The translations under genes and the position numbers were made by a program. From Isoetes taiwanensis (lineage: Eukaryota; Streptophyta; Lycopodiopsida; Isoetales; Isoetaceae), in NCBI GenBank assembly GCA_021234155.1, contig JAJEKV010000005.1, positions 5,026,952 through 5,090,951 on the forward strand: a DNA stretch of 64,000 nucleotides, given 5' to 3'. Every line of letters begins with the position of its first letter. The first letter of the stretch is position 1. The notes under the pieces were generated by a model. It did not search any database and was not told the origin of the DNA. It saw nothing but the letters and a program-made list of their open reading frames with translations. Positions 33,003 to 43,339 of the stretch are shown piece after piece.

Positions 33003-33230
33003 ACATATTTCTTTTCCCTTGCATTTTAATGTTTAAAAAAAGTACTATTTTTTAGTTTGATTTGAAGCAAAAAATGTCGTCCTCTGTTAAATGTGTACTT
33101 TTTGGATTGAAACTTTTTTTTGGTGCCCGTTTTTTTTAAAAAGGTTAAAAATACTGAATTTACGTGTTTTCAAAAAAGGAATCTGCAATTGCACCACAGG
33201 TCATTAGTGTGTTTGCTAGGTCACCTTGTT

Positions 33231-34557
33231 TTATGAGGGAATTTATTAGGTGCGTAAGTATAACCTCTTAGTTGTATACCTTAAGCTTGATTTTGCAAAG
33301 GCTTATGACAGTGTTAGCTGGGAATTCATGCGTCGATGTATGCTAAGACTAGGATTTGGAAAACAACTCACATCAGATATTATGAAGCTACATGTCTCTG
33401 CTCGGTCGACTGTTATGTTCCATGATGAGCCATCAGATGCCTTCCCACTCGGTCATGGTATTCACCAGGGATGCCTTTTAGTACCACTGCTTTTCACAAT
33501 TGTCACAGAGGCTTCGTCGCAGTTATTCACTATTGCAACCACAGAGGGACTTCTCCATGGTCTTGCAACGGAGGATGGCACACAAGAGGTTTGCAATCAA
33601 TATCCAGACGACACGCTCCTCTTCCTAGTCGCTAATGCCGAGAATCTTGCAGCTGCCAAAATGCTCTTAGATACTTTTTCGCTGGCTTTCAGTGTCCTTG
33701 TGGAGTGGCAGAAGAGTACAGCTTTATGGACATTGGATACTCCGACTCCGACGTGTATTCATGATTATCCATGGAAATTAATTGCGCATGGACAGGCCAT
33801 CAAGTTGTTGGGGATTCTAGTTGGCATCCATGTTACTATGGGAGCTGCATGGGAGGAGATCATTAAGGGTTTGGAGAAGCACTTGTTCTGGTGGTTCACC
33901 GCAAAGTTGTCTCTTGCGGGTCGCATTACAGTGGCCAAGTCAGTTTAGTAATACCCATATTTATATGGCATCCTTACTGCTAGCCCCACAAATCAAAGTA
34001 CAATGAGCTCATTGCAATAGTTCAAAACTTTATATGGGCAGGTACTGAGGAAGGTGTTGTGTTTAAGGTGGCTTGGTCGAAGTGCATCCTTCCAAAATGG
34101 GCAGGTGGTCTGGGTATGATGGACTTCTTAATGCATAGTAAAGTTCTTATTTCAAAGTTCATTTGAAGACTCATGATTGGTGAAGATGACTCTCCTGGTT
34201 ACGCCTTCTTAGACAAGCTCTTGGTCACTGTATTCCTCTAGGCAAGAAGGCTGTCAAACCAGTCCTACCTTAGGCATTATTTCAAACTCTGCAACCTTTT
34301 TCAAGTGCTTCTCTATTTTTGCGTGGCTTGTTGATAGCGTGGGGGGCAGTCAAACATCTTTTCTAGCCATGCCCCTCTATCCACACCCTATTGGAGACTC
34401 CATGGTGGTGGGCACCACTGCCTCCAGACCCCTTAGCACCTTTATTGACAGCATCAGTTCATCCCCTTACACAGAGACGATGGGTTCTTGCAGGTGTTGT
34501 CTCTATTCAAGCATGGTATGAAGTGGGTCGCCTATTGTCTTGGCTTGAATTTCAGGC
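33231..34557 (+). pseudogene. L1 copy B, 3' part: reverse transcriptase palm and thumb
   Basis: This continues the frame cut at 29303. Motifs: VVYLKLDFAKAYDSVSWEFM (33270), HGIHQGCLLVPLLFTIVTEA (33450), and QYPDDTLLFLVANAENL (33600), where the usual Y-A-D-D is Y-P-D-D. After that come WQKSTALWTLD, KLLGILVGIHV (33800) and WFTAKLSLAGRITVAKSV (33890). Beyond a TAG at 33946 more L1 text follows in shifted frames (VFKVAWSKCILPKWAGGLGM; QRRWVLAGVVSIQAWYEVGR near 34480). The zf-RVT end is missing: at 34558 a different repeat begins. The A-to-P change next to the catalytic Asp pair and the loss of the 3' end mean it is dead. Confidence 0.82.
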
Positions 34558-34890
34558 CTGGCTCTAAGCCATGTTAATATTTAAGAAAATCGTATATATC
34601 CATCTAGTTTTATCACGCTGCATAGTACTAGGCACAAATCGTAAGTTCTATACCCTTCCTTGCATTCAAGAAATTTAAAGCATAGATTTTGCTAGTCAAT
34701 AGAGCATTCTATCTCTTAATAGAGCCAGTAGAATTAAAGGAGTTTGCCAGCTCAAAAAGCCCATCTTCCATTAAAACTCGCCAAATGGCCAGATATTATG
34801 CCACATGTATGATATCGTAGTAATTGAGGCACTCTCATATATTTCCATGTGAGGCACATTCCAGAAATAGATGTAATCATCAATAATAAA
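34558..34890 (+). repeat. 335-bp A-tailed interspersed repeat (copy 1)
   Basis: The repeat starts CTGGCTCTAAGCCATGTTAA and ends GATGTAATCATCAATAAT followed by an A-run. A second copy begins at the same base at 52331, is interrupted at 52489 and resumes at 56659. The fixed 5' start and A-rich end suggest a SINE or an internally deleted LINE derivative. No pol III boxes are seen, and no target duplication was found by eye. Confidence 0.8.
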
Positions 34891-36700
34891 AAAAAAATCT
34901 ACCTCCAACCGTAGGATAGTGGTAGACCTCTACACATATGTACTGTAACCATAGGATGGGCAAGACCCTACCATTACAGTAAGGGTCTTGTTGCACTATC
35001 CTATAATTACAATATGCCATAGATGCTATTCTTCCTGTATAATTAGAAGGAAGAAAGAAAGAAAGAGAAGGTAAGGTGTTAAAAGTTACCTTGATTGAAC
35101 TTCCAGAATTTGCACCAAGATGCTAGTCACATATTTGACATCCAAAATATGACTTATCCATATATATTTGATGTAATGTCATTTACTTTTTTGGAGAGCC
35201 AAGTGGCAAATTTTGATAGGCTACAATGACAAATGGCATTGTATTTGCCTTATGACAGAATCTTATTCTGGCCTTGACAATTTTTTTTTAGCTATAGCAG
35301 AAGCATATTGATTCTTAAAAACCATATATAGCCCCATATTTTGCCTGATCAACAGTACCTAATCATATTGGAATGGTTAACTCCAAGTAGCTCCAGTGGC
35401 CCATACCCTTTTTCAAATATATTCATCAGAACTCAATCTGACCTTCATGAGTGAGCTTCACATATGTCTTGTACAAGTGTTGTCCTGTGTGTTCTGCATA
35501 TGTGTCTTGTATAAGCACATAAAAGTCAAATATTAGCATCATCCGTAAATGTTATGCACCATGCCAAGAGTTTAATCATTGACTTTTGCTCAGTTTTTAT
35601 AACATGGAGAGATATGACACTGGTAAAACCAATGAAATGAAATATCTAAAAAAAACACGGAAACAACTAGTCTAAGCAACAACTTACTAGCAGATCAGAC
35701 TACATCGGTCAATCCCTCAATAGCCTTATCATTCCATACATGGACCGAGCTAATCCAAGATGGCATACCTTCTCCATGATCTTTAAACGATACATGTTCA
35801 TGCCTTAGTTCAGTTGTGTACTTACACCCTTTAGAACTAAAAATTTCAGCATTACTATTTACATGATCATTTGCTAAACCATTCAGGGTTAATATATCTG
35901 GCACACCAATTTTAGCACTATAAAATTCAAGAGCAAGATGCTCTTTTTTAATTAAATACAAGGCATCATACATGAGCCATGGTAAAATGCCAGCCAGATT
36001 TAGATATCCAAGTGTTAAACTACATACACAAGCGTTAACTTATGCATGAAATAAGATAACAGAATAACTTAAGTTATCTTGCTTAAAAAAAACGAGATAT
36101 TGCTTAGCATAACGCCACTTTTTTTTAGAAAAAACAAATAAACCTCAGTTGGTTGCTGCCACTATAGAAGTTCCTGTAAGCCAAGATGTGCAGCCAGTTG
36201 AACTTGGCATCCCGATTCCATCATTTCGATTCCATTATCCATGCAAAACACCTAATCCTAGGACAAGAGAACCACATTGAGAGGAGAATATCCGTACCTG
36301 CAGCCAATCAAGCAAACATTAGCACAAACGTGGTAATGAAGCAAGGGCCAAAAGGTACATTGGGTATTCTCGGCTCTTCGCCCATCACCCAATGTAGCCT
36401 CTTGCCCAAAGTTAGTGTAAAGCAACTGGAAAAAAAGGTAATGTAAAAATAATCAACAGCATTTTGTCTAAACCAATAAGCATATAATGATGCAATATGC
36501 ATCCTCTATGTTTTTAGAAAGTTATTCCTTCAAAACAACTTATTTCTGTAAATTGCAGCATCTATTATACATTGCAAAAATGCAGCCTTAAAGATATTTC
36601 ATGTATCAAAGGTTTGTTAATCTACTAGCCGATTCCTCATTCCTGCATCACTCTATTGCATGTAACAACATTTGTTACAATACTCTTATGCATCTTTGAA
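34891..36700. other. Unassigned AT-rich DNA
   Basis: Outside the open frame at 35695-36045 I see no recognised gene. Short T- and A-runs are frequent. A minus-strand frame near 36300-36430 (WVMGEEPRIPNVPFGPCF) is followed by a CTGCAG acceptor-like site but has no family match. Confidence 0.35.
35695..36045 (-). CDS. Hypothetical protein, possible exon
   Basis: A minus-strand frame is open for more than 110 codons without an early ATG: LGYLNLAGILPWLMYDALYL, LALEFYSAKIGVPDILTLNG, then SSKGCKYTTELRHEHVSF and EGMPSWISSVHVWNDKAIEG. The composition is balanced and protein-like, unlike most frames in this part of the window, so it could be an exon of a real gene or of a decayed one. I do not recognise a family. 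The short frame with LTLNGLAND is not enough to claim an aminotransferase fold. There is no clear partner exon in the flanking kilobase. Confidence 0.3.
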
Positions 36701-36704
36701 TCGG

Positions 36705-37050
36705 ATGGGCATATTTGCCCTTTATTCCTTGATCTGGACCGTACATAGCAATCCTCGTTTGTGGGGTATGCATGTACAAATTTTTGTATACTGTATATTA
36801 AAGTTTGTAAAATACTATAAGATTTAAAGGAATATACTTAATGGTGTTAATTTTGTACATGTATTGTAAGTTTTTAGGGGCTCTCGCTGCCCTACGTAAC
36901 CCCCGTGTGAATATACACCCAAACCAAAGGGGGTTTCAGGGGGATTGTAATTTAAAAAGGTTTAAGTTAAATTAATGTTAATGGTAGTTATGTGTTGGTT
37001 GTTCTATTAAAAAAATTTTTGGGCCCTTCGGGCCCTTAGGGAAACAAAGA
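36705..37050 (+). repeat. 350-bp interspersed repeat (copy 1, plus orientation)
   Basis: The segment from TTTGCCCTTTATTCCTTGAT through CCTCGTTTGTGGGGTATGC, CCAAACCAAAGGGGGTTTCA and TTAATGTTAATGGTAGT to GGGCCCTTCGGGCCC is matched, in reverse orientation, at about 61500-61850. Both copies keep the same order of blocks. No coding content is seen. The inner GTGTGAATAT / ACACCC boundary and the AT-rich second half suggest a MITE or a retroelement 3' region. Confidence 0.75.
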
Positions 37051-38678
37051 GATGGCAACATATTTTGTGTAGAACTATAAAACCTTTATTTCTCTTTGCA
37101 ATGCAAAAGTCTGCCCTTATGCAAAGGGGTGAAACAATCAGATAAGTTTACGTATATTTCACTTTCCTCTACAAACAAACAGAAGCTCACGATGTCCAGT
37201 TTTTGAATTGATCCTTAATAGTTTGGTTTTAGTGTGATCACGACTCTAGACTTGAACCATCGTAGAGATGTCCGGCATCCGAAAACGCATGCAAGATACT
37301 CTTCTTCTTCGTGTACTCCACGCCAGATATCTGCCCATGTTACATCTCCCCAACAAAGAGGTACAATCCCCGGGCGTTACCTTTCCCATGCAGGCCCCAA
37401 ACGTGATCCGCTTTTAGGCTCTCTAGATGTTATAGGCACCACAAAAAATCTCATCATCTCATTACATAAGCTATGGAGGAACCATCCGGTGATAATTGAG
37501 GATCAATAATTGGAGACCATGAGATGCTCCCAACCCCAGAGGCGCAGTGCATCGAACATCCCAATATAGACCTAGGTAAAAATGCGAAAAAACAAGATCA
37601 ATTACTCAATGCGGAATGGACCTTCTATGTTGGTTCCACACATAATGCATAATGCAGAGTGCCTATTAGTTTACAAAAGTCAGATTTGTGCAAAGTTAAA
37701 GGCAGAGATTAAAAGGAAGACCATTCGTGCCTGATTGTGGAATGTGAAAGGCCACTCATTTCATCCAGAAATTCAAATCTAACAATAGTCAAGACATTTT
37801 AGAAATATCAAGAGATGAATGCAAAAAAGCTTAAAAGTAGACAAGAAGAATTGGATGAAAGAAATGAAACTTACTCCACCAAAGCGCTGGAACCATAAGA
37901 TGGGGAGTGCACCCCGCTTTGGCCCACAAAAATATTTCGTTCAAAAATCCAACCACAACAAACAGCCAGAGCAATAAAGGGGTCTACAGACGCCGCGGTG
38001 CACAAGAGGGCAAAGACATTTGGGAGCCGACTGAATGGAACAAGGGCAGCGTAATGGGGGCCCTCTGCCTCATTAAAAATGGCTTAGAAAATTGGCTTCA
38101 TGGGCACCACCCACTTCCCCGAAAAGAAGAGAACCATCAATGCAAAGGTTCTATCTATCTCATCTACCCAAAGTTGGGCTCAAAAAATGTAATGCACAAT
38201 AATGTGCTCCCAAAATAAAATGGCGACGCTTCATGTTCTCGCAAATCCTACAAGACTTGCTACAAAGACTGTCAAGGTTCCATTAGTGCACTAAAATCAG
38301 ATATAATGGCAAGACCCACTTGTCACATTCACCGCCGGGATAGAAGATGGCATAGAGTGCTTTGCCAGAAGGACAAAACGGATCATGTTATCATTTTCGA
38401 AGAAGCCGAAGCTTGTCCGCCAGAACACCACCACAAGGCCCATAGCCGGGACCAAAAACAGTCGAACAACAACAATGGTCACCGTTGTTTTTAAGTCTAA
38501 GGCCGGACTTCCCGGGACTGTCACAATGAAACACTACTTAACATATGCCACACAAATTTCTGACGGCCAAATCTTACCTTTTGTAAGGCTTCCACCAAAA
38601 ACAAGCATTATGCAGGGTATCATAGCTCCACTGTAGTGACTTGACTGTTAAAATTGCATGCTTTTTACACACGGAAAG
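37051..38678. other. Unassigned; decayed coding-like text on the minus strand
   Basis: Near 37240-37560 the minus strand reads EWLHSLCNEMM-like and WGDVTWADIWRGVHEEEEYL pieces, and near 37900-38220 FALLCTAASVDPFIALAVCC. These look like degraded LINE 3' text but I cannot place a motif. At 38306-38636 there are overlapping frames on both strands without motifs. The stretch ends at the chromovirus LTR. Confidence 0.3.
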
Positions 38679-40317
38679 TGTGACGGTCCAGGGGAATATA
38701 CGCCATAAATACGTATATTCCTGGATCCGTCACCATACAAGTCTATCTTCATAGCCTTGTATACCATAGATTGTGGCACTAGGGGGCATGGCTAATTTAT
38801 TCTCATAGCTTAGCCAACCAGAGGTTAAGCCATTATCCATGTGGCCTTAACCTATTGGGGCACCGCCACACAGGACTCACCCGATTGGTGCCACGTGGCA
38901 TCCTAGGTGGACCTAACTTATATAGGCATAAACCCTAACCCTAGACCTCTTTTCCAGCCCTAGCACCCCGAGACTCACCTACTTGTTCGAAACCCCGTTT
39001 CGAACATCGTTCGTTGTGGCATAGGCTGGTGCAGCAGCCCCAGCAGGGTAGACCCGTTCTTGGAGGAGGAACAGCAGCTTGTGAGTCGAAGACTATGGAG
39101 GCGCCCGGATCTGGAGGGAGAGCATCAGGAGCAGGTATGTAGGATAGTAGTTGTGATAGCTCATCTGGAATTAGCAATCCAGATGTGCTAGTATTTTGTA
39201 TCTAGAGTAGAGCCATCCTAGAACCCATATTCAACATCTTGAACCCTAATCAAGGAACCCTAACTATTAGTTAGTTGTATGATTAGGTTAAGATGTTCTT
39301 CTTATGATTATTCTCATGATGATTATGTGATGATGGTTGATCATGTTTGCTCCTCTTGTATTGGGACGGGGGGTAGAGACCTAGAGCCATATGTAGTATG
39401 CTCCTAGAGTAGATCCCTTAGTTCCTGTTAGTTGCGGCCTGTGCATAGGAGCCCACCAGGCTATGGAGGCTATGATATGACTCAGCACCAGATAACGGGG
39501 CTAGAGGGAAAGTGGAGGGAGGATCCCTGCCGAGTGGGGGCTTCGGGGGATCCCATAGTGGGCTAGGCTTATGGTCGGTCACTTCGTGTGGGCCGAGCAT
39601 GGGTCCGACACCTCCTGGGGCAATGGTGTTGCCCTGCCTCTCGAGAGCTGCAAGGGAGGGCTTGGCTCTCGTTTTGGGGGGTTCAGTCGGGTACGAATCG
39701 TGTGTCGCCACGATTCTCTAGCCGCCCACGGCACCTCTAGACCCTGGGAAGGGGAGATGCAACCCTTCCTGCCTCATCCGGACCGTGGAGATGCAACCCG
39801 AGCAGCCTCGATGGGTGATGCCACGGGATTATGCGTGATCCCAAGGCTAGAGTCCCGGTCCGAGCCTGATCTAGCCCATCCGCAAAGCATGCACGAGGGG
39901 CGGATGGAGTGGTCAACCCTAGCCATTGTCTATAGCCAGCCCCGCCATTGTTATGACTTCGGCCTCGCTCTATCTTGAGGCCTAGCCAGTCGGTCCACCC
40001 TCCTTATGAGTCTGAGCCATGGGTAGGAGCTCTTATGTTTTATGGCATAGGATTATCTTCTTTGCGGTTGTGGATATGTGATGGACTACCCTTCGAGGTA
40101 GTATGTTGTATTGTTATTGCTAGTTACGGCGTTGTTTATGCTTCCATTTGGATAGGAGCCCATAGGGGAAGGGCGCCAAGACACACCTTTCAGTCCCCGC
40201 CCGCACTAGGATTCTCTCGTGAGCGGGTTAGGCGGAGGGCCCATGCGGTTGATGGACCCGATGGGGGATTTCCTCGCCGAAAGGTACTGCGGGGCCCGCA
40301 TTTAGCGAGGCGTCACA
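38679..40317 (+). repeat. Chromovirus 5' LTR, 1639 bp
   Basis: It begins TGTGACG and ends CGTCACA, a perfect 7-bp inverted pair with the TG...CA rule. It is repeated in direct orientation at 48541-50181. A TATA box (TATATAGG) is at 38919-38926, 240 bp in, followed by TCATAAACC-like leader text. The base before it starts the duplication GAAAG at 38674-38678. The LTR is unusually long for a chromovirus and holds open frames (for example 39571-39978) with no matching protein. Confidence 0.92.
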
Positions 40318-40318
40318 A

Positions 40319-40331
40319 TGGTATCGAGCAA
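40319..40331 (+). promoter_or_regulatory. Primer-binding site, initiator-Met tRNA type
   Basis: TGGTATCGAGCAA starts two bases after the LTR. It matches the usual TGGTATCAGAGC site for initiator methionine tRNA except for one missing base. Confidence 0.85.
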
Positions 40332-40979
40332 TGTTCTTGGTTGACCAAGAGCTAGCCCCGACCATATCCCCCCTATAGGTAGACTAACCGGCCTAGCTAA
40401 TGAATGGAATGAGAATTCCAGTCTTGAACCGCCGAAAAGGGGAGAAAATTTTTTCCCATTAGTAGGGTCGTAATTAGATTAAGTATAGTCTAAGTGGTGG
40501 AAATAATATAGTCAAAAGAAACCTTCTAGTAAATTTGAGCTCAAGTTGTTCATGAACCGCACCTTTCAAGCAAAAAAATTGAATGAGAAATCGCTCAAAA
40601 TAAAGCTTGAAAGAAATGGCGTGAAATGACCACTACTTGGCCCAAAAAGGAATTAGGAAATTTTGAGAAATAGTTAAGTGATTAGGGGAAGTACCTTAAT
40701 TATTAACCCATAGTTATAATAAAATTTACTCTTAGGAAAAAGTAGTTAATAAACCTATAGAAGCGCCTCTACTCCCTAGAAGTTCCCAAAAGGTAGCTTG
40801 AACCTCCCTCTTACCCTTGTAAAGCGAATTAGAAGCTAATCTCCGAAGCTGCCACAAGAGTGTCCACCAAACGAACAGCCGACGAGATCGATCCAAAGGA
40901 GCCGCGAAGATAGAGGCAAGATCGCTCGAAGAGGCCACCATCAAGGAAGCTAAGCTGTTGGGAGGACCAAACAAGTAGC

Positions 40980-42000
40980 TAGGAAGGTTGGAAGCTCCAG
41001 CTTGCACCGCAACGTTGAAGCACTCATGGTGGGCGGCGACAAGCAAATTCTTGAGGCCCCGCGACCTAGGCCAGACGACGAACTTAGCCACTCAAGCTCT
41101 TCAGACGAATCGTTTCACTCGTGGAGGAGCAACGACTTAGCACTTCAGGTGAATGATCGCAAGGCTTGGGGGAAATTGAGATCGTGGCATCTGTTTCTGG
41201 CAGAGGAAGAGCAAGTAGCAAGAGCAACCTCAGCAACAGGAGCAACCCCAGCAACAGGGAGAGAAGGTGAAGAGCAAGTAGCAAGAGCAACTTCGACAGT
41301 AGGAGCAACCGCAACACCAGGAAGAATAGGGAGCAAAGCAAGCGAGGGAGCAACCCGGCAATACGAGCAACCCCAGGGGCAGTGAAACAAAGAAGAAGGG
41401 GAGCCGGCAAGCAATGCGGAAGAAAAGGAAGGAAGAGACGCAAAGGGAGAGAACCACAACTAGATCTAACCGGAGGAGGATGAGCCCGGCGAAGAAGAAG
41501 GCAACATGCAAGAATTATCTCCGCCAATGGATCGACAAAGGTAGCCGACCAGTGGTCGAAAAGCTAGCCTCCACCACCACGACGCCTTGAGTCCCCGGAA
41601 AGGTCCGCCATGGGCCAAATCCCCAAAGACAAATAGAGCTGCTGCCAAAGATATTCGGCATTGCCAACAGCGTACCAGTCTGATGATCCAGAAACTGTCT
41701 TTTCGAGTGCCTACATCAAAGGTCTATCCAGAAGTTCAAGATAGGCTATGACTACCGAACCACATCAACGACGACGGGATCTCGCCACGAAGCGGCCAAA
41801 GCCGAGGAGGCCAAGATCTGCACCCTTGATGGTCCGAGCCCTGCAGGAGGCAGCGGAGGCAGAGCTGGTACAACCTTTTGAAGAAGGCAACCTCTGCGCG
41901 ATCCATACCAAGCAGGCCCAAAGACCTCCACCGGGTGAGGAGAAGTCGCAAGGAGAAGCCGTGAAGAGCCCCAGTCTAGCAAACTATATAAATATAAGTT
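40980..42000 (+). pseudogene. Gag-like stretch of the chromovirus
   Basis: Open plus-strand frames at 41002-41385 and 41748-42044 lie after the primer site, where gag is expected. The first is rich in charged residues (APRPRPDDELSHSSSSDE) and has a duplicated block EEEQVARATSATGATPA / EEQVARATSTVGATATP, coded by a tandem repeat at about 41195-41320. The second is basic (QRRRDLATKRPKPRRPRSAP). No CCHC zinc knuckle is visible, so the assignment rests on position. The long Leu/Pro-rich minus-strand frames here are shadows of the same repeat. Confidence 0.35.
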
Positions 42001-42260
42001 TTTCCTGCACATTGTTTTACTCATTAGAAGTAAATTTACTGTAGAATATAAAATATTCTTGTATAAATTAATTGTAGTAGAATCCTTTGCATCTTACTTA
42101 AAATGCTCTTAATTGGCTAAGTAATATAGTCACTTGATTTAGGGCAAAATTGATCCAAATTTCGTACCAAAAGATGTTAGAATGCTTAGAAATTGTCTAG
42201 AAATGCAGTGTAGCACTTTAAATTTGTTAAAAATATCCAAAAATAGCTAGAATTGGCCCA

Positions 42261-42563
42261 CCCGGGTGAGACCGCGCCAAACACGTCTGCGTTCGCGACG
42301 CAGAGGCCATCCGCGCGGATTCACCCGGTTTGCCCATATTTGCACTTTTAGATATCTTTTTGGTATGAAATAAGTTGCTAGTTAGTTTAGAATTGGCCCA
42401 AATAGGCATTCTAAGATCTTATAGTTCTTGAAATTGTTGAATCTTGTCAAAAATGATAAGTTCTTGAAATTGTTGAATCTTGTCAAAAATGAAGGGAGTA
42501 GGGTGAAACCGCGCCAAATGCATGTGCGTTCTCAACGCAGAGCTCATTGGCGCAGTCTCACCC
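42261..42563. repeat. Two nested double hairpins and a 35-bp tandem duplication
   Basis: Hairpin 1, 42261-42327: outer arms CCGGGTGA-xx-CCGCGC paired at both ends, inner arms TCTGCGT / ACGCAGA around TCGCG. Hairpin 2, 42501-42563: outer arms GGGTGAAACCGCGCCAAATG and CATTGGCGCAGTCTCACCC, inner arms TGCGTT / AACGCA around CTC. Between them AAGTTCTTGAAATTGTTGAA and following bases are repeated in tandem (about 42422-42491). The whole lies in the internal region of the chromovirus. Confidence 0.75.
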
Positions 42564-42704
42564 GGGTCACATGATTGGAAGCCAAAATTTTGCAAAATTA
42601 CATTGAAAAGGGTCTTAGTATATATGCTAGTCTTCTACCTTGCACTCTAATGTCTTGTAGTACCCCATTCTAGCTTTTCAATCCATTTGAACCTCATCTT
42701 AAAA

Positions 42705-42800
42705 GAATTCCCACAATAGCGGGAATCGAACCTCCCACCCATAGGGTTGAACCCCCCCAAACCCCCCCGTGCCAACCACTAAGGGCGGGCATCGTTTATG
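42705..42800 (-). mobile_element. tRNA-derived SINE head
   Basis: On the minus strand CCCTTAGTGGTTGGCACG resembles a pol III A box and GGAGGTTCGATTCCCGCTAT a B box, about 45 bp apart, as in tRNA genes and tRNA-derived SINEs. A C-run on the plus strand (42747-42768) separates them. It is inside the chromovirus, so it inserted later, or was carried. The 3' end is not defined. It is not a functional tRNA: no cloverleaf is visible. Confidence 0.55.
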
Positions 42801-43339
42801 TTTGAATTATAATTCTTAATTAAATTTAAGCTTTAATAATGTTATATAATATTAATGGCCAAGCCTTAGAACCAAGATCCTTAAGCTAGATAGATACAAA
42901 GATCTCGGCATTCATCCCAAATTTCGGTTGTCGCTCTTATCTTGCTAAGCTGCCTCCTTGTCTACATACATGTAGTATAGTTAAACCTTTTTCTTAGAAA
43001 TCCAGCTAGTTGCCAAGGCCTTAGAAATTGTTGTCACACGTTGGTATGATACACCAACACACGTTATAGGTGCACTATCATCAAGTGTCCTCAGCTATGC
43101 CTTGTATCATAGACAATTGTCTAGGAATTCATTCTATCTAGGTAATTCAAATCCTAGCACACCAAGTACATCCAAAGGAATGAGTCTCCTTCTACCACCC
43201 CATAACAAGAAATAAGTACCTTCCTCGTCTAGTAAAGTGCCAAGTGGGTCAATTAAGGGAGAGTGGATAAAGGCATAAAAATAGGGTTTGCAGAGTAAGT
43301 AGATATAAGTAATTATTGTATGGTAGTATTAGTTAATAA

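Larger units (their letters stand above)
29304..33230. mobile_element. Non-autonomous TIR transposon with CTATGCGCGCATAG palindromes, 3.93 kb, nested in L1
   Basis: The ends are inverted repeats of about 34 bp with one mismatch; both read AACAAGGTGACCTAGCAAAC inward, then CACTAATGACCTG. TTAT flanks both sides. The 14-bp palindrome CTATGCGCGCATAG occurs exactly at 29747, 31607, 32411 and 32989, with many one- or two-base variants between 29713 and 33002. On the right they cluster in the last 1.6 kb; on the left only two lie about 410-460 bp in. Such subterminal clusters are usually transposase binding sites. No transposase is present. The middle (30242-30612) holds three splice-bordered pieces of a P-loop gene. 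The element is AT-rich outside the palindromes. Superfamily not assigned. Confidence 0.85.

Noticed and set aside
35695-35973. Class III aminotransferase-like phrase (PDILTLNGLAND)
   Set aside because: One loose phrase without the lysine or cofactor motifs.
38933-38948. Telomere-like AAACCCTAACCCTA
   Set aside because: Only two units, inside both LTRs; not a telomere tract.
40319-40340. Possible tRNA gene
   Set aside because: Only the primer-complementary stretch matches; no cloverleaf.
41084-41527. Leu-rich, membrane-like minus-strand frames
   Set aside because: Shadows of the AGCAAC/AGCAAG repeat on the plus strand.
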